Under the pieces are notes generated by a model. It ran no database searches, was not told where the DNA came from, and was given only the letters and a program-made list of their open reading frames with translations. 5,879 nt of DNA from an uncultured Lachnospiraceae bacterium. GTDB lineage: Bacteria; Bacillota; Clostridia; Lachnospirales; Lachnospiraceae. Every line of letters starts with the position of its first letter. The stretch's first letter is position 1. The stretch is taken from assembly GCA_905236365.1 (NCBI GenBank), contig CAJOPP010000106.1, positions 1 through 5,879 of the forward strand. Direction: 5' to 3'. The position numbers and the translations under genes are program-made. Of the stretch, positions 1-5,879 are shown piece by piece.

Positions 1-96
1 ACTTTAGCTTCTTTCTCTGCCTCTGCATCAGATTCCTGTACCGCTTCTACTTTAGCTTCTTTCTCTGCCTCTGCATCAGATTCCTGTGCGGCTTCG
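1..96 (-). repeat. 48-bp in-frame tandem repeat (16-residue unit)
   Basis: Bases 1-48 and 49-96 are two copies of the same 48-bp unit; the first 39 bases are identical and only three of 48 differ. The unit is a multiple of three and encodes VEA(A/V)QESDAEAEKEAK (residues 708-723 and 724-739 of the acidic protein), followed by the first two bases of another Val codon at the window edge. Bases 97-120 are a degenerate partial copy (ALEAENKAI). The array touches the window edge, so the true copy number cannot be seen. The unit is strongly helix-forming, with small Ala and charged Glu/Lys residues. Confidence 0.93.
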
Positions 97-2219
97 ACTA
101 TAGCTTTATTCTCTGCTTCCAAAGCAAATTCTTCTACAACTCCATCTGATATCTTTACATCTTCTTCAAATGATTCTGCGATTGGCATAACTACAGTATT
201 TTTTGCCGATTCTACAATTAATTTGTCCTGAGATACCTCTTTATATTCTACGATATCCTGTTCTGCCTGTGAGTCTCCCGTTATATCCTCCGGGATAATC
301 TCATTAAAATTGACAATAGTCTCCTGTGCATATATTACTTCAACAGAAAAACGATCCTCCATCTCTTTTTCTGTATCGGATGTAATTGAATTTCGTGTTA
401 CCTCAGTCACTTCATCATCTTTGTATGCTTCAAAATCACAATCTTCAACCTCAAAACCGTGATTTTGATAACTGCCATCTGACTCGAATTGAGCAGAATC
501 TTCTCCTGAATAGTACTCTTTATTATTTATCATTTGATGTAAGAGATCAGCAATATCTGGTGTCTCTTCCTTCATTGCTTTATCTACATCAGATTGCACA
601 ACCTTAATAAATCCCAATGATTCTTTTGGTTGTTCATCTTCCTTCTTTTGATTAGCAATATACCTTGCTTTCAATTCATTATAAGAGGCTTTTGTTGCCG
701 CATCAGCTGAAATTGCTTCTTTCTCCTGCTTCTCATTTAAAATATCTGCTTGAGAATCCAGTGTCTTTTCTACTGATACTTTCTTCATTTGTTCAACTGA
801 ATCAAGACTCACTTCTGAATCTTTTTCTACCGCTTGATCTGCATCAGAAGATACCTCATCATTTAATAACTCTTCTTCAGATAGTTTCTTCTTTTTCAAT
901 TCAGCGATAGCAATCTCCTCTTCTGACATTGCCTCTAATGACTCTGGAATCAAAGAATCCAATTCTTCATTTGTCACCACCTGACCTATAATTTTCTTCG
1001 GTGGTTCTAATACCTCTTCAATGATTCCATCCATAATTTGTTCTTCAGAATAATCCGCATCATGCACTTGTTCATCCTGTGCAACACTCTCCTGTGAAGT
1101 CGAAACCCCAACTGCCTCTCCAAAAACACTCGTGGCTTTTTTGACATTATCCTTTACTGATTCCGCCACAGATTTAACCTGATTCTTGGTTTTTTCTGTA
1201 TCGATTTCTTTAACTGCTTTGGCAATCTGTTTCGCAGATTCCCGTATCTTTTCTCTATCAACCTTCTTCTCTAATATCTTCTCAAGAGCAGCTTCTCTCG
1301 TCTTCTTAACGGTATTCTCATCCGGTTCTTCTTTATCATCAGTTATTCTCTCCGCAACTTCCTCTGTTGGCATTAAGCTCTCTTCAGAATCAGTCCCAGA
1401 TACAGAATCTGATGTCGAACCGTCCGTTTTTCCATTTTTCTTTTTCTTTTTTGATTTTTTTTCTTTTACCTGCTTAGAATCAACGAAATCTTTATCTTCC
1501 ACTTCCACCATAATCCTTGCTTCCGGTGGATACATTCTTAAATAATCAGCCTGTAAAATTTCTTCTTCTTTTGCAATTAATTCTCCAAAGATTTCCTCAT
1601 CATCTATCTGTTCTTCTTTGGGATATACATAAAAATATTGATCCACATCTAATGTATCATCAATATATGCAATAACCGACTGGACATAAACAGAGTCCTT
1701 AAAATTCTCTAATATATACTGGCTTTCTTCCAAGGCTTTATCTTTACGTCCCAATTTATCAAATAATAAAATTGCCTCAAAATTCCACTTATCCTCCGGC
1801 ATCCGTTCCAAAATCGGTACCAAAATAGAAGCCAATTCCTTCACATCTGTTCCTGTTGCCTTTTTCATGATATATTCGACATAATCTTTTTGGGGATCTT
1901 CTGCCGGAGAATAGAACATATATTGTTCATAATATTTTTCAGCAATGGAAAAATGCCCCAATTCCAAATGCAACTGAATCAATTCAAACAAAATCCGAAT
2001 TCCTTGTGGAGACATCTGATGCGACTTCAACAGAATTCTTCTACTATCATAGTAACGCTTATTTTCCCTGAAAATCTCTCCACTAATTCTTAAAAACTGC
2101 GGATTAATAGATTTGTCCAAATTCTGTGTATCCAGAATTTCTAATGCCTCAGCATATCTCTTTTCTTCGGCTAATTCTTTTATGCGATTGATGCTGGATA
2201 TACTAATTCCCGTACTCAC
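1..2219 (-). CDS. Large acidic protein with TPR-like N-terminus, 3' end outside window
   Basis: One reading frame is open for 739 codons and leaves the window without a stop, so the protein is at least 740 residues. The start is GTG at 2217-2219, preceded by GAGGTGAA (2224-2231); the nearby ATG at 2231-2233 hits a stop after two codons. Residues 1-190 look like paired amphipathic helices of the TPR superfamily (around 10-30, 40-66, 72-104, 126-140, 144-172). Residues 252-261 are a lysine-rich patch. About 305-370 is a charged amphipathic helical stretch (ESAKQIAKAVKEI, KSVAESVKDNVKKATSVFGE), weakly LEA/apolipoprotein-like. The rest is rich in Glu, Asp, Ser and Lys and probably disordered, with a possible small helical segment at 511-565, and ends in 16-residue repeats. 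There is no signal peptide and no membrane segment in the visible part, so it is probably cytoplasmic. It lies 23 bases after the rhomboid gene and is probably co-transcribed with it. I do not recognise the family; a scaffold or adaptor role is inference only. Confidence 0.9.
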   Translation of the reverse strand, partial: MSTGISISSINRIKELAEEKRYAEALEILDTQNLDKSINPQFLRISGEIFRENKRYYDSRRILLKSHQMSPQGIRILFELIQLHLELGHFSIAEKYYEQYMFYSPAEDPQKDYVEYIMKKATGTDVKELASILVPILERMPEDKWNFEAILLFDKLGRKDKALEESQYILENFKDSVYVQSVIAYIDDTLDVDQYFYVYPKEEQIDDEEIFGELIAKEEEILQADYLRMYPPEARIMVEVEDKDFVDSKQVKEKKSKKKKKNGKTDGSTSDSVSGTDSEESLMPTEEVAERITDDKEEPDENTVKKTREAALEKILEKKVDREKIRESAKQIAKAVKEIDTEKTKNQVKSVAESVKDNVKKATSVFGEAVGVSTSQESVAQDEQVHDADYSEEQIMDGIIEEVLEPPKKIIGQVVTNEELDSLIPESLEAMSEEEIAIAELKKKKLSEEELLNDEVSSDADQAVEKDSEVSLDSVEQMKKVSVEKTLDSQADILNEKQEKEAISADAATKASYNELKARYIANQKKEDEQPKESLGFIKVVQSDVDKAMKEETPDIADLLHQMINNKEYYSGEDSAQFESDGSYQNHGFEVEDCDFEAYKDDEVTEVTRNSITSDTEKEMEDRFSVEVIYAQETIVNFNEIIPEDITGDSQAEQDIVEYKEVSQDKLIVESAKNTVVMPIAESFEEDVKISDGVVEEFALEAENKAIVEAAQESDAEAEKEAKVEAVQESDAEAEKEAK

Positions 2220-2223
2220 AAAC

Positions 2224-2231
2224 TTCACCTC
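2224..2231 (-). promoter_or_regulatory. Ribosome binding site that fixes the GTG start of the acidic protein
   Basis: On the minus strand the sequence reads GAGGTGAA, then GTTT, then GTG. This near-consensus Shine-Dalgarno sequence sits about five bases from GTG at 2219. No in-frame ATG or TTG close by fits it, which decides the start. It lies in the 23-base gap after the rhomboid stop codon, consistent with translation from a shared mRNA. Confidence 0.8.
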
Positions 2232-2242
2232 ATAAATATCAC

Positions 2243-3259
2243 TTATTCTAGTTTACCATATTGTAAAATCTTTGACAACAAAAATCCTCCAATTATTCCG
2301 CTAATTAATCCACCAATATGGGCAGCATTATCAACTCCCAAGGTCGTCATACCGTAATAAATTGTAATCATCGCCAAAGCAAACAGTCTTTTCGGTGTCA
2401 AAGTCTGTGTCGCCGAACGATTCACAAGTAGCACAACCAACAGTGCACCAATCACACCAAAAATGGCACCGGAAGCACCCGCACTCACAGATACTTCCCC
2501 AATATTATTATAATACCACAACGATGCAATATTACCACAAATTCCTGTAACCAAATATAAAATACCATACGAAAGACTGCCTATTCTACTTTCCAATTCA
2601 CATCCCGCATAGGTCAATAAAATCATATTATTTAACAGATGTGAAATTCCAAAATGTATAAAAAGAGAAGTAACAAGCTGATACCACGCCCCCTGCATAA
2701 AAGTATCATAACTTAAAGCTCCCATTTTCAACATGATATCCGTATCATAAACTGCAAAATATCCTTTGTTTACAATAATAATCACAATAAAATATATAAT
2801 ATTCAAAGCAACAATGCCTATATTGACCGGTGTAACCGTAAAAGGAATTGATTTTCTCTTTTCTTCAGGAACGTCCGTCATACCTTGTTCCAAATAATGA
2901 AAAAGTCCATCAAACTGCTCAGGTTGATTTTCAAAAATATAGATTTTTCGTTCTTCCAATGAAATCATCCACACATTCGGAACCTGTTCCACAAGACTAC
3001 GTGCGTATCCATCAAACACATCATCCCCAGTCAAAATGAGATGAAGTGTCTTAGCAGGTTTCTTATACTTTGTAACTGCCATAAACTCTGCCCGTACTTT
3101 AACCTTCTCATATAAATCCGCAGTCATTTGTTTTTGGAGAAAACTGATTGTAACAAGATAAACAACATCTGTATCCTCACGAACATAAATTCCATTTTCC
3201 TTTTCATTCAATCGTTGGTAACCTTTTTGGTTCAGTAATGCAATAATATGGTTCAGCAT
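2243..3259 (-). CDS. Rhomboid family intramembrane serine protease with soluble N-terminal domain
   Basis: 338 residues. Rhomboids are Ser-His dyad proteases that cut substrates within or near the membrane. Residues 1-140 form a soluble, mixed alpha/beta-looking domain, without a signal peptide, expected in the cytoplasm. The membrane core follows with about six segments (near 145-165, 206-222, 229-250, 261-279, 292-306, 312-330). Diagnostic motifs are all present: GAWYQLVTSLFIH (190-202) in the L1 region, H202-x4-H207-x3-N211 in segment 2, GASGAIFG with nucleophile Ser263, and AAHIGG with catalytic His314. It is therefore predicted active. The arginine usual after the aromatic pair in L1 is glutamine (Q194). 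The layout resembles Bacillus GluP/YqgP, which also has a cytosolic N-terminal domain, but this protein stops eight residues after the last helix and lacks GluP's C-terminal TPRs. The start is 12 bases after the phosphatase stop, with AGGAGAG seven bases upstream. The substrate is unknown; the downstream TPR/acidic protein is a candidate partner. Confidence 0.95.
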   Translation of the reverse strand: MLNHIIALLNQKGYQRLNEKENGIYVREDTDVVYLVTISFLQKQMTADLYEKVKVRAEFMAVTKYKKPAKTLHLILTGDDVFDGYARSLVEQVPNVWMISLEERKIYIFENQPEQFDGLFHYLEQGMTDVPEEKRKSIPFTVTPVNIGIVALNIIYFIVIIIVNKGYFAVYDTDIMLKMGALSYDTFMQGAWYQLVTSLFIHFGISHLLNNMILLTYAGCELESRIGSLSYGILYLVTGICGNIASLWYYNNIGEVSVSAGASGAIFGVIGALLVVLLVNRSATQTLTPKRLFALAMITIYYGMTTLGVDNAAHIGGLISGIIGGFLLSKILQYGKLE

Positions 3260-3266
3260 ACTATAG

Positions 3267-3273
3267 CTCTCCT
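3267..3273 (-). promoter_or_regulatory. Rhomboid ribosome binding site overlapping the phosphatase stop codon
   Basis: The minus strand reads TAGGAGAG, then seven bases, then ATG. TAG is the stop codon of the HAD phosphatase and shares its last two bases with AGGAGAG, the rhomboid's Shine-Dalgarno sequence. Terminating ribosomes would sit directly on the next initiation site, which supports translational coupling and leaves no room for a promoter in this 12-base gap. An upstream promoter inside the phosphatase gene is not excluded. Confidence 0.8.
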
Positions 3274-3916
3274 ATTTCAAAATATCTAACAATTGTTCCG
3301 GCCTATGGATAATACATTCTGCTCCCACAGTGCGTAACAATTCTTTATCCCGGAATCCCCATGTCACACCAACAAAAGAAAGACCAGAATTCTCTGCCGT
3401 CATAACATCCACTTCAGAATCCCCGATATACAGTGCATGTTCTTTCTTTGTATCCAATTGTCTTAATGCCTCAAGCACAGAATCCGGTGCAGGTTTCTTC
3501 TTCACTTTTTCAGAAGCTCCGATTGCCACTGGAAACATTTCCTCAAAATAAATTCGATTCAATTCCTTAACAGCTGAATCAAATTTGTTCGACACAATCC
3601 CAATATGATAATTTCTTTCTGTCAGCGTTCTTACTACATCCATTATACCATGATAGGGTTTCGTCTTATTATACATATGTTCACTATAATATTGTTTAAA
3701 CGTAGTAAGACATTTTTCTTCCATATCAGCTGATAACGCACCGTCCACAGCACGTTTTATCAAAAGATCCACTCCATTACCAACAAATTGCCTGATTTCT
3801 TCTATACTTCTTGGTGGTAAATCAAAACAGGATAACGCATAATTGGTGCTATCTGCCAAATCTTCCAAAGTATCCAGTAATGTACCATCTAAATCAAATA
3901 TAACTGTATCTATCAT
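3272..3916 (-). CDS. HAD-superfamily phosphatase, phosphoglycolate phosphatase/PpaX type
   Basis: 214 residues, the usual length for the family. All four HAD motifs are visible: motif I DLDGTLLDT with nucleophile Asp8 and acid/base Asp10; motif II IVSNK with Ser109; motif III lysine at KKKPAPD (Lys141); motif IV YIGDSEVDVMTAENS with Asp166 and Asp170 for Mg2+. The insert between motifs I and II (about 15-85) is a helical C1 cap. The enzyme should be a soluble, Mg2+-dependent phosphomonoesterase acting through an aspartyl-phosphate. Close relatives include Gph (2-phosphoglycolate), PpaX (pyrophosphate) and nucleotide-acting house-cleaning phosphatases; sequence alone does not separate these, so no symbol is given. 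The ATG at 3914-3916 has GAGAGAAG seven bases upstream (3924-3931), a moderate ribosome binding site. It is the first gene of the tight cluster with the rhomboid and the acidic protein. Nothing looks broken. Confidence 0.93.
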   Translation of the reverse strand: MIDTVIFDLDGTLLDTLEDLADSTNYALSCFDLPPRSIEEIRQFVGNGVDLLIKRAVDGALSADMEEKCLTTFKQYYSEHMYNKTKPYHGIMDVVRTLTERNYHIGIVSNKFDSAVKELNRIYFEEMFPVAIGASEKVKKKPAPDSVLEALRQLDTKKEHALYIGDSEVDVMTAENSGLSFVGVTWGFRDKELLRTVGAECIIHRPEQLLDILK

Positions 3917-4030
3917 AATCTATCTTCTCTCGCATACAATAATCAGCATGTACACCATCACTACACAATATGCATCGTCATACATACTTCATACACTTAC
4001 TCAATCGGTAAATTGCTTTGCAACGCCTCT
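3917..4030. other. 114-base intergenic gap without clear terminator or promoter
   Basis: This gap lies between the stop of the YbjQ-fusion gene and the start of the phosphatase gene. Just after the stop there is only a tiny four-pair inverted repeat (TTGC-AAA-GCAA on the minus strand) with no following T run, so it is not a credible terminator. The best promoter-like match on the minus strand is TTGAGT, 16 bases, TATGAC, only four of six matches in each box. The phosphatase operon could therefore be read through from the promoter at 5177-5204 or have its own weak promoter here. Confidence 0.5.
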
Positions 4031-5140
4031 TCAGACACCATCATTCTCAAACACCATCATAACTTTCTCAAGAACTGTCTCTGTCATATCCCCTCTGGTC
4101 TTTTCATATTGCAGTCCGGATTCCATAACCTCAAGTAATTCCATTCGATACTTATTATCAATCGATCCGTCTTTAATATATTTTATCAAAACATCTTTCA
4201 TCGCAGAAACATTCGGCAAGCCCTTCATTTGATTACACATTTCTTCATAATCAAATCCGACTTCAAGCTTAAGATTCTCTTCTCTTCTGCCACAGATTGG
4301 ACATGAAGAATCATTTGCTGCATTAATCTGACCACATGCACAAAGCCATGTAACCCCATCCGATTTGTATCGTTCCACAAGATCTTCACCGCATCTCGCT
4401 CTTAAGTTTTCAAGCCCCTTCTTCGATAAAACAATATCAACCGGATCCGTATCCGGAGCAAACACTCCCTTATCTGTTACAAACTTTCTGATATACATTT
4501 TTACATCCTTTATCATCGGAATGTCTTTCATCGGAAGTTTGCATTCCACAAATTCTGCCTCGAGCCTTAGTTCATTATTCTTACCAAATACAAAATCCAT
4601 TCCCTGCAATAACAACTTCTCATCATAGTAATTGGTAAAAGCAATATCACAACGTATTGTCTTTACGGTTTCTCTTGCGTAATTATAAAACACAGGTGCA
4701 ATATTTACTACATTGTCTTTTCCAAACATAATAATCTGTGTTGGTCTTGGCATCACGATATTATAATAATTACTAACATTCGCAGTTGCAGTAATATTCC
4801 TGTGAATCACATCTTTCTGTTGGATCACAACTGCCGTTCCGGAAGCTACTGTTCCAATCGTACCATTCGATAGACCGGTGTGATTCAGCTTCATACCGAT
4901 GATTGCATTTGCCCCTTTATTTTTTGCTGCCTGCAACAGTTTATCAACTGCATTGCTGCTGGCACTTTGTAACATATCCGTAACCTCAGAACTTTCCTGT
5001 GTTGACCACTCTGTAAAATTCTGTGACAGGTCTTTAAAAATATTGGAACTTAATGCACTCTCGCCGTTCACAAAACCAAGATATTCCACAATGTCATATC
5101 CCTCAAAGCAACTCCCAGTTGTTAATTTAATATCCTCCAT
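4031..5140 (-). CDS. YbjQ-domain protein with central domain and zinc ribbon
   Basis: 369 residues in at least three parts. Residues 5-108 match the YbjQ (UPF0145/DUF74, 'heavy-metal-binding') family: GYDIVEYLGFVNGESALSSN near the start, a helix, then GANAIIGMKLN (76-86) and ASGTAVVIQQ (99-108). YbjQ alone is only about 100-110 residues and has no firm biochemical function; it forms pentamers in solved structures. Residues 130-235 look beta-rich and I do not recognise them. Residues 265-284 hold a zinc ribbon, WLCACG...CPICG, with Cys267, Cys269, Cys280 and Cys283; Cys-x-Cys is unusual spacing for the first pair. Residues 295-365 are predicted helical. There is no signal peptide or membrane segment, so it should be cytoplasmic. 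The ATG has GGGAGGG seven bases upstream (5148-5154) and its own promoter. The domain calls for YbjQ and zinc ribbon are firm; the role is unknown, perhaps a metal-sensing or scaffolding protein. Confidence 0.9.
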   Translation of the reverse strand: MEDIKLTTGSCFEGYDIVEYLGFVNGESALSSNIFKDLSQNFTEWSTQESSEVTDMLQSASSNAVDKLLQAAKNKGANAIIGMKLNHTGLSNGTIGTVASGTAVVIQQKDVIHRNITATANVSNYYNIVMPRPTQIIMFGKDNVVNIAPVFYNYARETVKTIRCDIAFTNYYDEKLLLQGMDFVFGKNNELRLEAEFVECKLPMKDIPMIKDVKMYIRKFVTDKGVFAPDTDPVDIVLSKKGLENLRARCGEDLVERYKSDGVTWLCACGQINAANDSSCPICGRREENLKLEVGFDYEEMCNQMKGLPNVSAMKDVLIKYIKDGSIDNKYRMELLEVMESGLQYEKTRGDMTETVLEKVMMVFENDGV

Positions 5141-5176
5141 ATTCTAGCCCTCCCGGTCCCCAAAAATCTATTATAT

Positions 5177-5204
5177 ATTATAGCATACTTCTTTACTTTC
5201 ACAA
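5177..5204 (-). promoter_or_regulatory. Vegetative extended -10 promoter for the YbjQ-fusion gene
   Basis: On the minus strand the -35 is TTGTGA (5199-5204), the spacer is 16 bases, and the -10 is a perfect TATAAT (5177-5182) preceded by TG and one base (TGCTATAAT), an extended -10 element. Transcription would start near 5170, leaving a leader of about 30 bases before the ATG at 5140. This fits a housekeeping sigma-A promoter. It may also feed the phosphatase-rhomboid-acidic protein genes by read-through. Confidence 0.75.
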
Positions 5205-5216
5205 GCTTTTTATTCA

Positions 5217-5250
5217 ATTTGTATTTTTTCAAAACCATTTTTATACAAAT
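5217..5250. repeat. 8-bp perfect inverted repeat upstream of the promoter
   Basis: ATTTGTAT (5217-5224) and ATACAAAT (5243-5250) are perfect inverted copies 18 bases apart. They lie 13 to 46 bases upstream of the -35 box, where an activator or repressor could bind. The surrounding DNA is so A+T-rich that a chance match is quite possible. Apart from this, the spacer 5205-5335 shows nothing I can name. Confidence 0.3.
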
Positions 5251-5335
5251 CCACCAATAAAAACAAAAATTATATTACAATTTTCATTTAGGGATATTTC
5301 ATTTTATAAGAAAACGATACTTACGCAAATCATCC

Positions 5336-5387
5336 AAAAACAGAAAGCATATAAAATGTAACTCATTTCTGATACATTTTATATGCT
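5336..5387 (-). terminator. Intrinsic terminator of the dihydrofolate reductase gene
   Basis: AGCATATAAAATGTA (5346-5360) and TACATTTTATATGCT (5373-5387) form a perfect 15-bp stem with a 12-base loop. On the minus strand the stem begins five bases after the TAA stop and is followed by TTCTGTTTTTGG, a T-rich tract. The plus-strand side (CTCACTTATT) is not T-rich, so it should act only on minus-strand transcription. The stem is long but A+T-rich. It separates the reductase from the genes to its left. Confidence 0.85.
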
Positions 5388-5392
5388 CTCAC

Positions 5393-5879
5393 TTATTCGC
5401 CTATCCCCTTCGGATTCTGATTTTCATAACGATAAAAATAATACTCTAAATCAAAATATGTATGTTCATCACTATCTCCCGTAATGCTCCAATTATCATC
5501 TTCATCTAAATTCGGAAAATATTTATCGGCCTGATAACTATAATCAATCTTTGTTACATGAGCAACATTACAGTATTCATACAATAGATTGTAGATACTC
5601 TCTCCACCGATAATAAAAATCTCATCACTATTATATTGCTTTAGTTCATCAAACAGCTCTTCCTTGGAATGTACAACGACCGCATCTTTCACTTTAAAAT
5701 TCTCATCAGTGGAAAGGATGATATTCTTTCTCCCTTTTAACGGCAATCCATTTGGAAATTCCGCCAATGTTTTTCTTCCAAGTACCACTACATTCCCCAT
5801 TGTAGTGTCCCGAAAGAATTTCTGATCCTCCGGTATACGAACCAACAATTTGTTGCCGTTACCGATAGCCCAATTATTG
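5393..5879 (-). CDS. folA: Dihydrofolate reductase, N-terminal few residues outside window
   Basis: This enzyme reduces dihydrofolate to tetrahydrofolate with NADPH, for thymidylate, purine and methionine synthesis, and is the trimethoprim target. The frame is open from the window edge to TAA at 5393-5395, giving 161 whole codons; by family comparison only about 8-9 residues are missing. Visible motifs, counting from the edge: NNWAIGNGN (1-9), the substrate-binding loop; RIPEDQKFF (14-22) with Asp18 equivalent to catalytic Asp27 of the E. coli enzyme; VLGRKT (32-37) for NADPH; GRKNIILS (49-56); IIGGESIY (89-96), the Gly-Gly nucleotide site; VTKI with Thr109, equivalent to E. coli Thr113. Where E. 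coli has Trp22 this protein has Val13, which I recall as common in clostridial homologues. TTG at 5846-5848 is not the start, because the conserved loop lies upstream of it. A thymidylate synthase gene often precedes this one; it would be beyond the edge. Confidence 0.96.
   Translation of the reverse strand, partial: NNWAIGNGNKLLVRIPEDQKFFRDTTMGNVVVLGRKTLAEFPNGLPLKGRKNIILSTDENFKVKDAVVVHSKEELFDELKQYNSDEIFIIGGESIYNLLYEYCNVAHVTKIDYSYQADKYFPNLDEDDNWSITGDSDEHTYFDLEYYFYRYENQNPKGIGE

Noticed and set aside
1..144. CRISPR-like array
   Set aside because: The repeats are directly adjacent without spacers, in frame and inside a coding region, so they are a protein-coding tandem repeat.
1186..1545. Open plus-strand frame of 119 codons
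   Set aside because: It is antisense to the acidic protein; its phenylalanine and serine runs are the reverse complement of lysine and glutamate codons and it resembles no known protein.
2225..2233. ATG upstream of the GTG start of the acidic protein
   Set aside because: It reads ATG AGG TGA and ends at once; it is also out of frame and overlaps the ribosome binding site.
4012..4022. Terminator after the YbjQ-fusion gene
   Set aside because: Only a four-pair stem with no T run follows the stop codon; this is too weak to call.
3843..4232. Open plus-strand frame of 129 codons crossing the intergenic gap
   Set aside because: It overlaps two well-supported minus-strand genes, has no good ribosome binding site and has a composition typical of antisense shadow.
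4365..4628. Open plus-strand frame of 87 codons, with others at 386-607, 665-910, 1890-2093, 2848-3039, 3330-3551 and 4899-5147
   Set aside because: All lie opposite convincing minus-strand coding sequence and show no recognisable domain.
5846..5848. TTG as start of the dihydrofolate reductase
   Set aside because: The conserved NNWAIGNGN loop is encoded in frame before it, so the gene begins beyond the window edge.

Overview
The window looks like chromosomal DNA of a low-GC Gram-positive bacterium, most likely a Clostridia member of the Lachnospiraceae type. This rests on the A+T-rich composition, strong GGAGG-like ribosome binding sites, and the flavour of the proteins (a dihydrofolate reductase with the LLVRIPEDQKFF-type active site, a rhomboid with a large soluble N-terminal domain, and a YbjQ/zinc-ribbon fusion). 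No taxon-specific marker is present, so the assignment is an inference. There is no sign of phage, insertion sequence, CRISPR array, tRNA or rRNA.

All five genes are read from the minus strand, so the window runs right to left. At the right edge is a dihydrofolate reductase gene (5393-5879) that lacks only its first few codons and ends in a clear intrinsic terminator (5336-5387). After an A+T-rich spacer with a good extended -10 promoter (5177-5204) comes a 369-residue protein (4031-5140) joining a YbjQ-type domain, an undescribed middle domain and a four-cysteine zinc ribbon. A 114-base gap follows that shows no convincing terminator or promoter. Then come three closely packed genes: a HAD phosphatase of the phosphoglycolate/pyrophosphatase type (3272-3916), a rhomboid intramembrane serine protease (2243-3259) and a very large acidic protein (1-2219) that runs off the left edge.

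The left-hand gene is open for 739 codons and is the largest gene here. It starts at a GTG with a strong ribosome binding site. It has an N-terminal TPR-like helical region of about 190 residues, a lysine-rich patch, and then more than 450 residues of acidic, low-complexity sequence, ending at the window edge in a 48-base tandem repeat that encodes a 16-residue unit.

The spacing of HAD phosphatase, rhomboid and acidic protein (12 and 23 bases) implies one transcript, with the rhomboid's ribosome binding site overlapping the phosphatase stop codon. The most interesting idea is that the rhomboid and the TPR/acidic protein work together. Bacillus GluP/YqgP-type rhomboids carry TPRs after the membrane core; this rhomboid ends right after its last membrane helix, and TPR-like helices begin in the next gene. 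No function is known to me for the acidic protein or for the YbjQ fusion.
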